From Takakia lepidozioides (taxonomy: Eukaryota; Streptophyta; Takakiopsida; Takakiales; Takakiaceae): a stretch of DNA of 64,000 nucleotides. Positions 32,201 through 43,800 of the stretch are shown one piece after another. Within the stretch, counting starts at the first letter, position 1. Each line of letters begins with the position of its first letter. Where the stretch lies: assembly GCA_030704615.1 (NCBI GenBank), contig CM060732.1:3286001-3350000 (forward strand). Direction: 5' to 3'. The translations under genes were made by a program, and so were the position numbers. The notes beneath the pieces are model-generated. The model did no database searches. It worked only from the letters and a program-made list of their open reading frames with translations, and had not been told where the DNA came from.

Positions 32201-32292
32201 CCATTGTGAGTCCACGGAAATAGGGTTAGGAGGCACGAAAATAGGGTCATGTGAAGTTGGAATGTGGCACCAGTGGACTTGAAATGCAACAT

Positions 32293-32298
32293 TTTATT
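32293..32298 (-). terminator. Likely polyadenylation signal of the methyltransferase-like gene
   Basis: TTTATT on the plus strand reads AATAAA on the minus strand, about 65 bp after the TAG/TAA stop at 32362 and about 95 bp inside the left TIR. It would end the transcript within the element. Confidence 0.5.
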
Positions 32299-32361
32299 GC
32301 AAATTTTGTGGCAAGCCACGTCTATACAAGTGTGTTCTAACTGTCATAGCCGGAATGGGCA

Positions 32362-35300
32362 CTACTCTCCTACACCCTCCGAGGAACTTGCCCCACCTTC
32401 TTCCTCATCCCCCTCATCCCCCGAGCTCTGTGATGCATCAGTTCCACTATGCCTCTCAAAAATCCCGTCCTCTCCTTGGGGGACTGTCCACCTCACCTCC
32501 TGGGAATCTTCTGCGTCTTCTCCCCCACTTTCCTCAGCAGAATCCAAGACAAATTTACGAGCCCGACGGGCTCTAATAGCTGCTGTCTCCTCCCTCATCT
32601 TTATTTTCTTGAGGCTTGCCTCGTCTAAAATCTGCTGTACACGACTAGGTTTGGAACACCTCCTAATGGACAACGAAGCAAGCCGGGCAGCATAAGTAGG
32701 AAGGATGTACTCCCTTTCGGGACTAGGCATGAAATCCCCCCTGGCAAAAAAAGGCACGTTCCTCCTGCCCATGAACTCCGGTGTAGACGTCCCTCCGGTA
32801 GTACTTGGCATCCTACAGTAAGAACAAATCCACTTCAAGAATGTCAATACCAGCACAACCAGAAAGGGTTTTCAATGAAATAAGAGAGCAGAGGGAGGTG
32901 CCTCACGAAATCTGGAGGCAACTTACAATGCCACCACTCACTCGTAAACCGGGGGCTCCTCGGCCTCAATCCCAACTTCCTCCCCCTGCTCCTTCTCGGA
33001 TTTTTCCTCATCCTCCAAGGATGCCTCTTCCTCTTTCGGCAGACGTTCAGCCGCTGCAAGTTCCGAGTTGTGGAGGGCAGTATCTGGCTCGAAGGCGTCG
33101 GACAACGTCCCTGCCCACATTGAAGCACCTGAGGAACAAAGCGGGCGGTTAATAGCTTGCGGCATGCAATTGCAATCGGGCCAGGGGACAAACTGAGCAT
33201 GTGAAGGCTTACCCGTGCCGCATGTGAGGTCCAGAATCCGCCCTTGGACATCCGAGCACGTCTCCATGAGGGTTTGGATGAAAGTAGGGCTCCGGGTCCG
33301 GCTGTACCACCACGGTTTGCCTGTCTTTGTGTCCTTCGGCATACTGGAGTGGGGCACATAGTTGTAGAGGACATCGCAGGTTACAGGGTCCACAACGGCA
33401 TCAACAAGACGACCGTCGTTGCAGAATTTGAACGTAGACCCTCTCTTCACAAAGCAATATGCCTCAAATACCAATGTCTGCACATCCAACAAAGAAGGGA
33501 TCAACTCCAGGGTCTACTTAACATACACCACAATATGAAGTGAATGCAATAGATTGATAACTTACACTTTGGCCCTCTGTTCGCAACCCCTGTGTACTGA
33601 TGCAGAACCATTTTCTGAGGAGGACCGGGGTGACACTTTTTGGTGTCCACCTTGCCACCGCATTCTCTGTGGTCTTCCCTCTCGTGGCAAGGACAACCAC
33701 ACATCCACCGTCATCCAGAAGCATCCCCGCCAGCCCAAACCCGGCTTTCCAGTAGTCCTCAGTAAACCTGTTCCAGGTGGGCACACCATCCAGGCCCTCC
33801 AGCAGCTCCCCATCTGGAATGTCGAGGAGAATCATGTCGCAAGCTCTCTCCACCTCAACCCCCCCCCCCCCCCCCGAGTGCTCTTGCAATTCGTGCTCAC
33901 AGCCGTGAAGAATTCCATCATGGCTTCAAACCAGGGGTGTCTTTAGGCTCTGTACCGCCAGCCCTCTTCTTGGCTTTCCCCTTCTGCTCCGCTAGAGACT
34001 TGCTGTTTGCCACCTTCTTCGCCCTGGCAGCGAGAGCGTCAAGGAAGCTCTCATTGACGCATTGGATGATGGTTAGAGGTTCTAGCTTTGGCCTGTGCGT
34101 AAACGTCACCGCCGAATACCGCCGTGTAGGCTCGCCCTCAAATGCCAACTTCTTGGCAGAGCCAGTCCCACTCCGAACTGACTTGGGAACCCGGACGACC
34201 GGTGATTGGGTAGGAGCAACAGCAGTCGCAGGACCTTGAACAAAGTTGTCATCCGAGTCACTCTCTTGGGTCCCCTCCTGCGCCTCCTCCGATGCCCCGA
34301 TGGTTTTCTTCTTTTTGGGTGTTACTGCACTCACCTGTTTCCTTGTCCTTTTCCTTTGGCCTTTACTCTTCTCATGCAATTTCTCCTGAATTCCTGCCTG
34401 AGCAAGCTCTGCCGCTTTCCTGGAGTTCGCAAGCGCTTTTGCCTCTTTTGCACCCAACGGAGGCAGCAGAGCCCGGTTTCGTCGGGATTCAGCATCCAGC
34501 TTCAATTGAAACTCGGATGGGTCGAGCGAGCCGGGCGGAAGGTCCACATACCAAGGGCAATCACGCAAATGTTCCAGATGCCACTCCTTCACAATATCGT
34601 CAGTGTACATGGAGTCAGCCCCAGGGTTCCTCCATGCCAGGAAGAATGGTGGCTCAAAAGACAGATGACCTTTCTCCAAAAGGGAGAACTTGCAGTACCT
34701 GCATTCATGAAAAACACAATGAGGTCCTTGAAATGCATATTCGGCACCATTTTCCCAGGTTGGGGCGAATGTGAGTGGGCCTAGAAATGGAAAAATGGCG
34801 CCGAATTTCGGTTTTCGGTGACTGCCACCCTAGGGACTAAGCCATCTTGGGAGCCCTGAACTGGAAATTCGGCGCCATTTTTCCCGGTTTGGCCCGAAGA
34901 TGGCTAAGTCCCAGAACCGCAATAGGGCCTAGAACTGGAAAAATGGCGCCGAATTTCCAGTTCAGGGCCAGCCAGTCTAGGGACTTAGCCCGAAAATGGC
35001 TAAGTCCCTGAACGGCAATAGGGCCTAGAACTGGAAAATGGCGCCGAATTTCCAGTTCGGGGCCCGCCAGTCTAGGGACTTAGCCCGAAAATGGCCAAGT
35101 CCCTGAACGGCAATAGGGCCTAGAACTGGAAAATGGCGCCGAATTTCCAGTTCCGGGCTAGCCAGTCTAGGGACTTAGCCCGAAAATGGCCAAGTCCCTG
35201 AACGGCAATAGGGCCTAGAACTGGAAAATGGCGCCGAATTTCCAGTTCAGGGCCAGCCAGTCTAGGGACTTAGCCATTTTCGGAGCCCTGACTGGAAATT

Positions 35301-38300
35301 CAGCGCCATTTTCCCTAACACCACATGAGGCCTCTAACATCCTGAAATGCAAGGACTTGAAAGAAAGGCAGCGCGTATATACCTGTACAGAAGGCGCATT
35401 GCTGCTTTGTCCGCGTTCGGCTGGTCGGTGAACTCGTGGCTCCGGCGAGCATCTGCTATCTCCCGAAAGAATAGGTTGGTTTTGTAGAGCAGAAAGTACC
35501 TCGTCACATAGTCACGTAGGCTCTCTGCTACAGGAGATATCTCCATCTTGAACTGATGTGCTTGTGTGTCCAGTTGCTCTTGCGCATTCGTCGTCACCTG
35601 TGGAGATTCTCCATCAGATCGCTTTCCTGAAAAAATACAATGAATCCACCCCCTACTAGAGTAGAAGCCCCAAACGAAGCGTGGGGAAGTACCTGAAACC
35701 ACCATGTCATGCGGTTCATCCACATGTCGAATGTGGGGTCAGAGAGTTTGTCCGGTTTGGGGAAGCTCCACATGTCCCTGGTACTTTGGGAACCATTCCA
35801 GATTTGGAGCCACCGGGTCTGTCCAACCACCCAGCATATTCGTAAGCGCCAAACACCACAAAAAGGAGTTGTTGCCACCACAATTTGGTTAAGAATGTAT
35901 CACCTTTTCTGTTGCATCCACATAGGATGTGGCTAGACGATGGAGCTTCTCCAATGTCATCGTGGGCTTCAGAGCGCGAGAGTAGTGCTTCCCCACCTCC
36001 ACCAGAAAGTCGGCACCAAGGGCGGGATCAGTTATGGCCACGTACTTTACCATCCGCGACTTGTACTTTATGCGGGCCCTCACCTCCGCAGCTTTGACAT
36101 ACGATTCGAGTTCCAGGAGGGTTGGATTCTTCTCCTCTGACTCCATGTAGAACCTCCGCGCATGTGCCAAATCCTGCTGTATTTTTGTCTGTCAAGAATG
36201 CACACATAAGATTAGAGATCCTGCTCACACAATTTCTTCTATTGGGGGAGGAGATTAGAAATCATGGTGAAGACCTTTTCTTCTATTGGGGGAGGAGAGA
36301 CAGATTAGCTCGACAAAACTGTCAGGAGCTTTACCCGAAATATGTAGTCCACCATAGCGTCGACGCTCAGCCTATACCAGGTTCTGTCTGCCTTTGCCTC
36401 CGACTTGCGCAGGAGGTCGGCACTGAGGGAATTGGCAAACTCTTGCACCCCCTGCTTCCCGACATCCTTCACTCGGAAGAGCATATGGGACAAGTTGGTG
36501 GCAATGAAGGCATTCTCAGTCACCCTGCAGTGCCACATTTCCATCAAACAATACTGAAATGGGAATTTTCATCATATATGAGGATTCGCAATGAAATGAC
36601 TTCCAAATTCAAAGTCCAAAAGCGAGAGGCGTTGTAGCTTACGAGTTGATGTCGGCCATTGCAGCTTTGAGAAGACTGCGATCTTTGGGCCCCGCAACCT
36701 TCAGCACAACACAATCCACGGCGAAATGCCAATCGAGGTCGTTGGGGTGGGCTTGGGCAATGTGCTCCATCTATGCCAGGAGGCGATGATTGCTGTCCCA
36801 CACGTAGAACATCTTACCGGACAAGTGCTGGAAAAGAGGATCACTAGCAATCGATCTCTCGAACTCCTCATTTCGCGTTTGCCAATGGGGACCCCATTTG
36901 TCCACCTCATCGGAAGTGTGGGCACGGGAAGCTCCGTGGTCGTTCTCAATGGAAACGTAAAACGCGGCAGACCCCATTCGATATCCATCCCGGAAAGAGA
37001 ATTTCAGCTTGTCGATATCGCCTGGGAGGGCAGGTCTCACCACCTGCAATGACACCAAGCGGCAAAGGGGAATTCGAAGCTTGGCCGGGTACACCATGCC
37101 CCCCAGCACCCTGCCAATGTTGCTGTGGGTTGCCTCCAACATCTTGGCAGCGGCCAACTTCATATCCGCCTCAGACATGACGTCTGCTGCAGAGGGGTTT
37201 TCCGGCAGTCCACCAGGACCGCCAAATCCAGCCTGTATGCTCCGGGTTTGGGGCCTGGGGATGTCCGGGAGGATGTCATCCTAGTCAGAAAGCTCCCTGT
37301 CGTCCTCCTCAACAGGTCAGCCACCTGCGAAACCACCTCCAGCACTCTCCCCGTCTCTACTGCCCTTTCCCTGGCTTCACCTCAAACTTGCACAATCCGT
37401 GCTCTTTCTGGTGTTCTTTCCTCTCCTCCATCTCCACCGTATGGGTAATTGCAGGGGCTGCTCTTGCCCGCGATGGTCTAACCGGTGTGTTACTGCCTCT
37501 CTGTGGTGTCTTGGAGGGATCCACCGTCTCTGTGCGTCCCTTGCTTACATTGGCATCTGTCATTTGGGCACCCCTGGCCTCTTCAGTGGCCTTTTCTCTT
37601 TCCTCCTGGCTAGCATTCTGTCTCGTCTGTTCTTTTGCCCTCTCTTTTGCCCTCTCACGGGCTTTCTGTTTCTTACTAGGGCTAGCAGCAGGGGAGCCCT
37701 CCAGGACGACCACTTTTGATTGAGGCGAACTGACACCCTCGCGCGCACTGCTCACTCCCCCCTCCGCAGCCCGTGACGGCTCTCTCGCCGGGGATTGCAT
37801 GTGCTTAGCTTTCTTCTTTTTCTTTGCGTGGGCGGGCCCTACTGCATGTGCATCAACAACCTCCATTGCCGGATCTGCTGTCCTCATGTCCTCACGCCCT
37901 TCACTTGCCATGCCGCCTGCACCAACCTCCCCAATGCCTATTCTGTCGTACTCTCGTTGCAAGTCCTCCCGTCCACCAACAAAAGGTTTAAGTTTGCCCT
38001 CTTGCCCCAAGTTGGGCGATTCAAACATGCGATGAGTTGGAGCTGTCGATGATACCACCAGCGTGCCGGGCTCGTCGTCACTCTGTCATTCCCAAAAATC
38101 GTGAAAACCAACATCGGTGCAAAAACCAGCATCGCAACGAGCAGCGCAACCACCATAGCAACAATCGTGTAACAAAAATGAAAACATAACAAGTTTAGGA
38201 AGTATGGAGAGCCATGCAACAACAATGAAAACAATGCAACCATTGCCTGAGAATGACATGCACAAGCAGCCTTCTCCAGAGCTGCCGGATTTGCACACGC

Positions 38301-38617
38301 ATTGCAAACAATCTAAGGTTCACTCAACTATCTAAAGTTCACTCATCCAGCGAAGCCAGGATGAAGATGCAAAAACAAAGCGAGGCAACAAAGCGAAAGC
38401 AAAAAAGAAATCGAACAAAGCGAAAGCAGAAGTGACTTGCCTGAGAGTACTCGGCTTCAGTTGACGCGGGTTGTGAGCAAGACACTGGAATCTCCTGCTG
38501 AAGCTTCAGTTTGGCCATGCGAGAGATTGGCCGTCGTCCGTAGTACAGAGCTTTCAACTTCCGCCGCGGTCTGGATGTGAGGTCTCTCTCAGGAGAGCCA
38601 CGCCCTTCAGGCAGCAT
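32362..38617 (-). pseudogene. Element-borne beta-order DNA methyltransferase-like gene, ~12 exons
   Basis: Exons on the minus strand, high to low: 38617-38441, 38082-37381, 37280-36643, 36524-36335, 36188-35904, 35818-35693, 35597-35383, 34698-33566, 33477-33213, 33128-32942, 32812-32362. The 34698-33566 block may be two exons. Nearly all borders are GT-AG with matching phases; intron 1 has a GC donor (CAG|GCAAGT). The product would be about 1450 residues: a basic/Ser N-terminus, a Lys/Glu-rich charged segment, unknown globular parts, then motif IV-like MILLDIPDG (about 33830-33809), LAGMLLDDGGCVVVLAT, and after about 120 residues PWWYSRTRSP and motif I-like ILDLTCGTG across an exon border (33234-33213), followed by an acidic tail. 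Motif IV before motif I is the beta-class amino-methyltransferase order. Lesions: TAG at 36771-36773 and frame changes near 33930 and in the C17 run. Confidence 0.6.
34790..35325. repeat. Palindrome array in intron 7 (95-bp period)
   Basis: Seven GGCGCC-type cores lie in intron 7 (35382-34699) of the methyltransferase-like gene. The regular part repeats every 95 bp (CTGGAAAATGGCGCCGAATT at 35031, 35126, 35221). Each unit also has GGGACTTAGCC and GGCTAAGTCCC-type inverted words. The same intron of another copy (49634-50517) carries a related array. Confidence 0.9.
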
Positions 38618-38871
38618 AAGTCTTAGCCAAAATGGAAAAAGATCTCCGTTTTTGGGGTACATGCCTCGAATAACATGTTAAGCCAAGATTAGCATGAGAT
38701 TTAGGGTACGTAACCAGGAAGCCATGTGTCGCCAGCCCAAATGAAAACCGACGGCGGTGGACATTTATTGCCCAACTGCGCAATTAAATGTCGGATGAAG
38801 CCCTCCATGTCGGATGAAAATCGACGGAAAGAGGCCCGGAATTTCCAACGTAGAGGTAATTCGGAGCGCTG

Positions 38872-39400
38872 CACGATGGAATTCCGGCGCCGGATTTCCA
38901 TCCTGCAGGTAATTCGGAGCGCAGCAGGATGGAAATTCAGCGCCGAATTTCCATCCAGCAAGGTAGGGCGGCGCGCGAAATTTCCCTCACGCAGGTAATT
39001 CAGAAGCGGATGGATGGAAATCCGGCGCCGGATTTCCATCCGCGCAGGTAGGGCGGCGCGCCAAATTTCCCTCAAGCAGGTAATTTGGAGGCGGATGGAT
39101 GGAAATCCGGGGCCGGATTTCCATCCGCAAGGTTGGGCGGAGAGCGGATGGATGGAGATCCGGCGCCGAATTTCCATCCTGCAGGTAATTCGAATCCCGG
39201 ATGGATGGAAATCCGGCGCCGAATTTCCATCCAGCAGGTAATTCGAATCCCGGATGGATGGAAATCCGGCGCCGAATTTCCATCCAGCAGGTAATTCGAA
39301 TCCCGGATGGATGGAAATCCGGCGCCGAATTTCCATCCAGCAGGTAAGTCGGATCGCTGGCGTATGGATATTCGGCGCCGAATTTCCATTCGCCAAGTAT
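38872..39400. repeat. Palindrome array A in the shared 5' region (53-bp period)
   Basis: Nine palindromic cores of the form GGAAATCCGGCGCCGAATTT lie between the two divergent genes. The last four units are near identical and exactly 53 bp apart (CGGATGGATGGAAATCC at 39198, 39251, 39304). Units are joined by GCAGGTAATTCG(A/G)A. All six frames stay open over long stretches only because the repeat lacks stops; these frames are not genes. A matching array is at 61690-62420. Confidence 0.92.
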
Positions 39401-39584
39401 TTTGAAGCGCTGAATTACCTTCCTGCAGGTAATTCTGAGCGCTGAATTACCTTCCTACAGGTAATTCTGAGCGTGTCGGATTGATTTTTCGGAGAAAAAC
39501 AAACCTAACTGTTTGTTTTGTGGCTGAAGTGCACTTGTAGACACGTTTTTCTTGGAATCCTTGACTGCTAGAGGCAAATCGGAA

Positions 39585-40570
39585 CAGCCTCGGACGGAAA
39601 TTCGGCGCCGTTTTTTCCATTCTGGGAGGTTTTCTGCGACTCCCTTTGAGGGGGCCCCGATGGAATTCAGCGCCGAATTTCCATCCGGGGGATGGTCTCT
39701 GTCGGAGAGGTTGCCGGCCTCTCCGCCACTCTGTTGGATATTCGGTGCCGAATTTCCGTCCGGGGTTGAAATATTGACGGCCAGGTGCCGGCCTCTCCCC
39801 CCTCCCCGACTGCATTGGAACGGCCCCGGATGGAAATTCGGCGCCATTTTTCCATCTGGGAGGTTTTTACGACTTCCTTTGAGGGGGCCCCGATGGAAAT
39901 TCGGCGCCGAATTTCCATCCGGGGGATGGTCTCTGTCGGAGAGGTGTCGGCCTCTCCGCCGCTCTGTTGGATATTCGGTGCCGAATTTCCGTCCGGGGGT
40001 TGAAATATGACGGCCAGGTGCCGGCCTCTCCCCCCTCCCCGACTGCATTGGAACGGCCCCGGATGGAAATTCGGCGCCGTTTTTCCATCTGGGATGTTTT
40101 TATCCCGGCCAGTTTTCGGCCTGACCCCCCAACACGACTTCCTTTGGGGGGGCCTGGATGGAAATTCGGCGCCGAATCTCCATCCAAGGGATGTTCTCTG
40201 TCGCACACGCGCCGGCCTCTGCGCCCGAGGCGACTTCATCCGGGCTTCCCCTGTTGTATATTCGGTGCCGAATTTCCGTCCGGGGGTTGTAATGTGAGGG
40301 CCAGATGGCGGCCTTTCCCCCAAGCCGACTGCATCCGAAAGGCCTCGGATGGAAATTCGGCGTCGTTTTTCCATCCGCGTAGGTTTTTATGTCGGCCAGT
40401 TTTCGGCCTGTCCCCCCGACAGGACTTCCTTTGGGGATCCGAATGGAAATTCGGCGCTGAATTTCCGTCCGGGGATGTTCTCTGTCCGACAGGTGCCGGC
40501 ATCTCTGCCCCAGACGACTTCATCCGTGCGGCCCCTGTTGGATATTGGGTGCTGAATTTCCATTCGGGGG
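39585..40570. repeat. Palindrome array B in the shared 5' region (223-287-bp units)
   Basis: Four larger units each carry three cores: GGAAATTCGGCGCC followed by (G/A)TTTTTCCATC; GGAAATTCGGCGCCGAATTT; and GATATTCGGTGCCGAATTTC. Unit starts (CGGCCCCGGATGG-like) are at about 39590, 39831, 40054 and 40338. Spacers share GATG(G/T)TCTCTGTC and GGTGCCGGCCTCT. The array ends about 300 bp before the transposase ATG, so it probably includes that gene's promoter region. Confidence 0.88.
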
Positions 40571-40867
40571 TAGTAATGTGACGGCACGGTGCCGGCTTCT
40601 CCCCTTCAGCCGTCATCATCCGGACGGCCCCCCACTTTCTGACTGCATACCGTTGGCAGTTATTGCGCAAAGACCAGGGGCCGCATTCCGGAGACAAGGT
40701 TCATTAACACTCTGACTGTGGATTTTTGAGATAGTTGGCTCCCTGGATTTGGATCAGGCTTCGTCGCTCGGACAAATCGGCACCGCATTCCTTCCCATCG
40801 CTGCATCCCCCTTCTACCAGGGAGCTTCCCCGCACGCCATCCTGGCAGTCTTGTGTGCACATCTCCC

Positions 40868-43800
40868 ATGGCGGAAAACCCGAGCGCTACAGTGTACTGC
40901 CCTCCTCACGAGCATAGAGCTTCATTTCCGTGCAGAGGGGACATCTGCCGGGTGATGGAGAAATATCTGTGCGTTCGATACCACCTGAAACCGGGGTCGG
41001 TTTTTTTGGAGGAGGAAAGGAAGGACTCAAACGGCCTTGTTGTCGAGAGTATTGTTGTGCTCCACGATGATTTCGGCGATGGCAGGGAATGGCGAGTTCC
41101 ACCATCGGACAGCGTCATATACAGGGTTGTTGGGGACTTCATTTGCCCGCCAAATGCACCTTCTATCCTGGCGCCTTCCACGAAACAATCCGCGAATCAG
41201 AGAGTGGCTACCTCAAAGAGAGAAGTCCGCAACGAAGTAAATCCAGAGCCGAACCCATCCATGAAGACGAGCGAGAACCGGGTTGTTCACAACCTGTCCG
41301 ACTCAGACGAGGTCATGGAAGTTCCGAGGTCGTCCTGGAGATCAGGCAAGTCCTCAATGGACGTCAGTGGAGGAGGGAGTCATATTCCCAGCACGAGCAC
41401 CGCAGTTCGATCTATTCTTGAAATTCTACGAGGGCTTCACCTGGAGGGACACCGGTCGGAGCTGGCCGGGCTGGACTACAGCAAGTTCGCAATTAAATCG
41501 GTTACATGCCTTCCCGCCGACGTCGACGGTAATATCTTCTTTGAGTTCCCTCCTCGGGCGGACTACTCGAGGGCGTCCGGAATGTTGACAGATATGGATA
41601 GAAAACATGACGGTCATCCTTGGTGCGTTACCAAAACCACCAGCATGAAGATGCTCGATGGTGTGCGGGTGCGCTACGTTGTTTGTGCGGGCGCGTTGCG
41701 GTGTTTCTCCCCAACTTGCTTCCACTTTAAATCCAGAGGTCACAGGAACGAGACCGATTGGACAGGCACAACTCATCAACCATTTCGAGCTCAGGAGAAG
41801 GTTCCGAACTCCACATTTAAGTGTGCGCATTGCAAAGAACCACCACACTGCATGTCTGTTTGTAATGCCAAGCAGTTCTATGTGTTGCACCGTTTCCCTG
41901 ACCTCACCCGAGCTTGCATACACGTTGGTTCCCATTGTCACAAATTGGCGAGGGGGAACTCGCGGGAGGCTGCCCACGAAGGCAGAGCAGCTCGTTCAGG
42001 AGGAGGTTAAGTTGAGACCGGGTGCCAAACCCAAACAGATACAGCTCCAAGCCGCCCATAAGATGGCATTGGCCAGAATTATGTCGGAAGACGGCTCCGA
42101 TAGAGTTCCTCTCGATGAGAAGGAAATGGAGGCATTGCTGGAGTCGGTGTCCCACGTATGTTCACCGAATGTCCGAAACCACATTGTCTCATGCAAACAG
42201 AAAATTGGGCGTGGCTCGGATATGCACTCCATTCTGGAGGTGAAGCGACGATGTGGATATGACTACATGCATGGAAGTAGGTTTCCAGGACAAGGGACTG
42301 AGACAGATCGTTGTTTCGTATTCAAAATGTCCACGTGTGGACCTGACAGCGGCGTCGAACTGGTCGACAGGATGACGAGTGGGGACTTGTCAAACAGTTG
42401 GGTCATGTTCGACCATATCAAGCGAATTACAAATCACCAGTGGGTGACAATGGGTGCACATGTCTACGACACCCACTGCAGGATGCTAATAACAATTGCT
42501 ATTTGTGAGATGAAAGGAGAGGACACACAATCGGAGATGCTTCTTTGGCAGGGAATAAACGAACAGATGGCCAAGGCGGGATTGCCCCCTCCCAATTTCC
42601 GTGGTTTCATGGCGGACAACGCACAAGCAAATTGGGCTGCCATCCGAAGGGTGTACGGGCAAGACCCCAATGTTCCCATGGAAGGCAAGGAGAGATCTTG
42701 TGGGTTCCATTTTCTGCAGAGCCTTTCGCAGTACACAACCAGGCTCGTGGCGCCAGATTTCAGAGAGGAGCACCGTTCCATGTGCCTTGCGTGGAAGCGC
42801 GCTCCCACCTTGGATGATGCAGAGACACAGTTTGCATGTATACGGGCTTGGTGGACATCGTCAGGTGCTGTAAGGAAATCAGACGAGGGAGCAATGGTCA
42901 GTTGGCTAGCATGGTGGCATTATCGTTTCCTCCAGTTCGGCGACTATATGCGGGAGGTGAGTTGCACGAATTCGCGTCCCGTTGAATATTATTCTTGGCC
43001 ATATTTGTAACTTGCTTGTAACCTCAACATGTGCTGTGCAGGAAATGTGTCTCGACTCTGACACCGACATGCCCACGACAAACATGGCCGAATCAGTGCA
43101 CTCTTCCTGGCGTGCCTCCTTTGCGGCGCATCTGGTGGACATCCTCACTGCCACAACGGAGGACATTGTGAGGTCAATTATGCAGCAATGCAGGTACAAC
43201 GAGTTCTTGAAAGGGAAACAGTGGGGCTTGGGGCCGGACAGGCAGGAAATGCTGATGCGGACTACCTCTAGATCGAAGAATCCTCGGAAGTGGGCGGCGG
43301 CCTTGCGAGAGGGCCTTCGGGACACGCCATTGCTGCGAAGAGGCCAACATTTGGAAGGAGATGTTCATACCCGTCCAGTGAGACGAAGACTTGACGAGGC
43401 ACCTGGCGGAGAAAAGGATTCATGGCGAGCTGACAAGAATATTCGCACGCTCCCTTGTGGTCCAGTGATGTTGCCCGAGGAGGTCTCGTCGAGCACCGCA
43501 AGTCCTGCACGTTCAAGATCGCCATCTCCTTTGAGCACAGGGCGCGTGCCCCGGCAACATAACGAGCCATCTGTAGTAAAGCAGTACAACATTCCCATTG
43601 TGGAGACAAGAGTGTCGGAGTCACAGTGGAGAATTGCGAGGACATTGCCGGCATTTCGAGGGAAGTGTTGCGCCATCCGGGTGGATACGAGAGCACGCTG
43701 TGGTGAGATGATTCGGAGGAACCCACACGGTGCTGTACCTGCACCTTGTTTCAGCGGCAGATTTTTGACTCCCACATTTGCTCACGCCACAACGCAGACA

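Noticed and set aside
34790-35325. Palindromes as rho-independent terminators or attenuators
   Set aside because: Bacterial logic does not apply; these lie in a spliceosomal intron and recur tandemly.
38701-39445. Long open frames on both strands in the palindrome arrays, e.g. minus 38701-39396, giving MEIRRRISIHP- and DGNSAPDFHPS-type repeats
   Set aside because: They are translations of a stop-free palindromic DNA repeat: the same peptides appear on both strands and in several frames, with no start context or domain.
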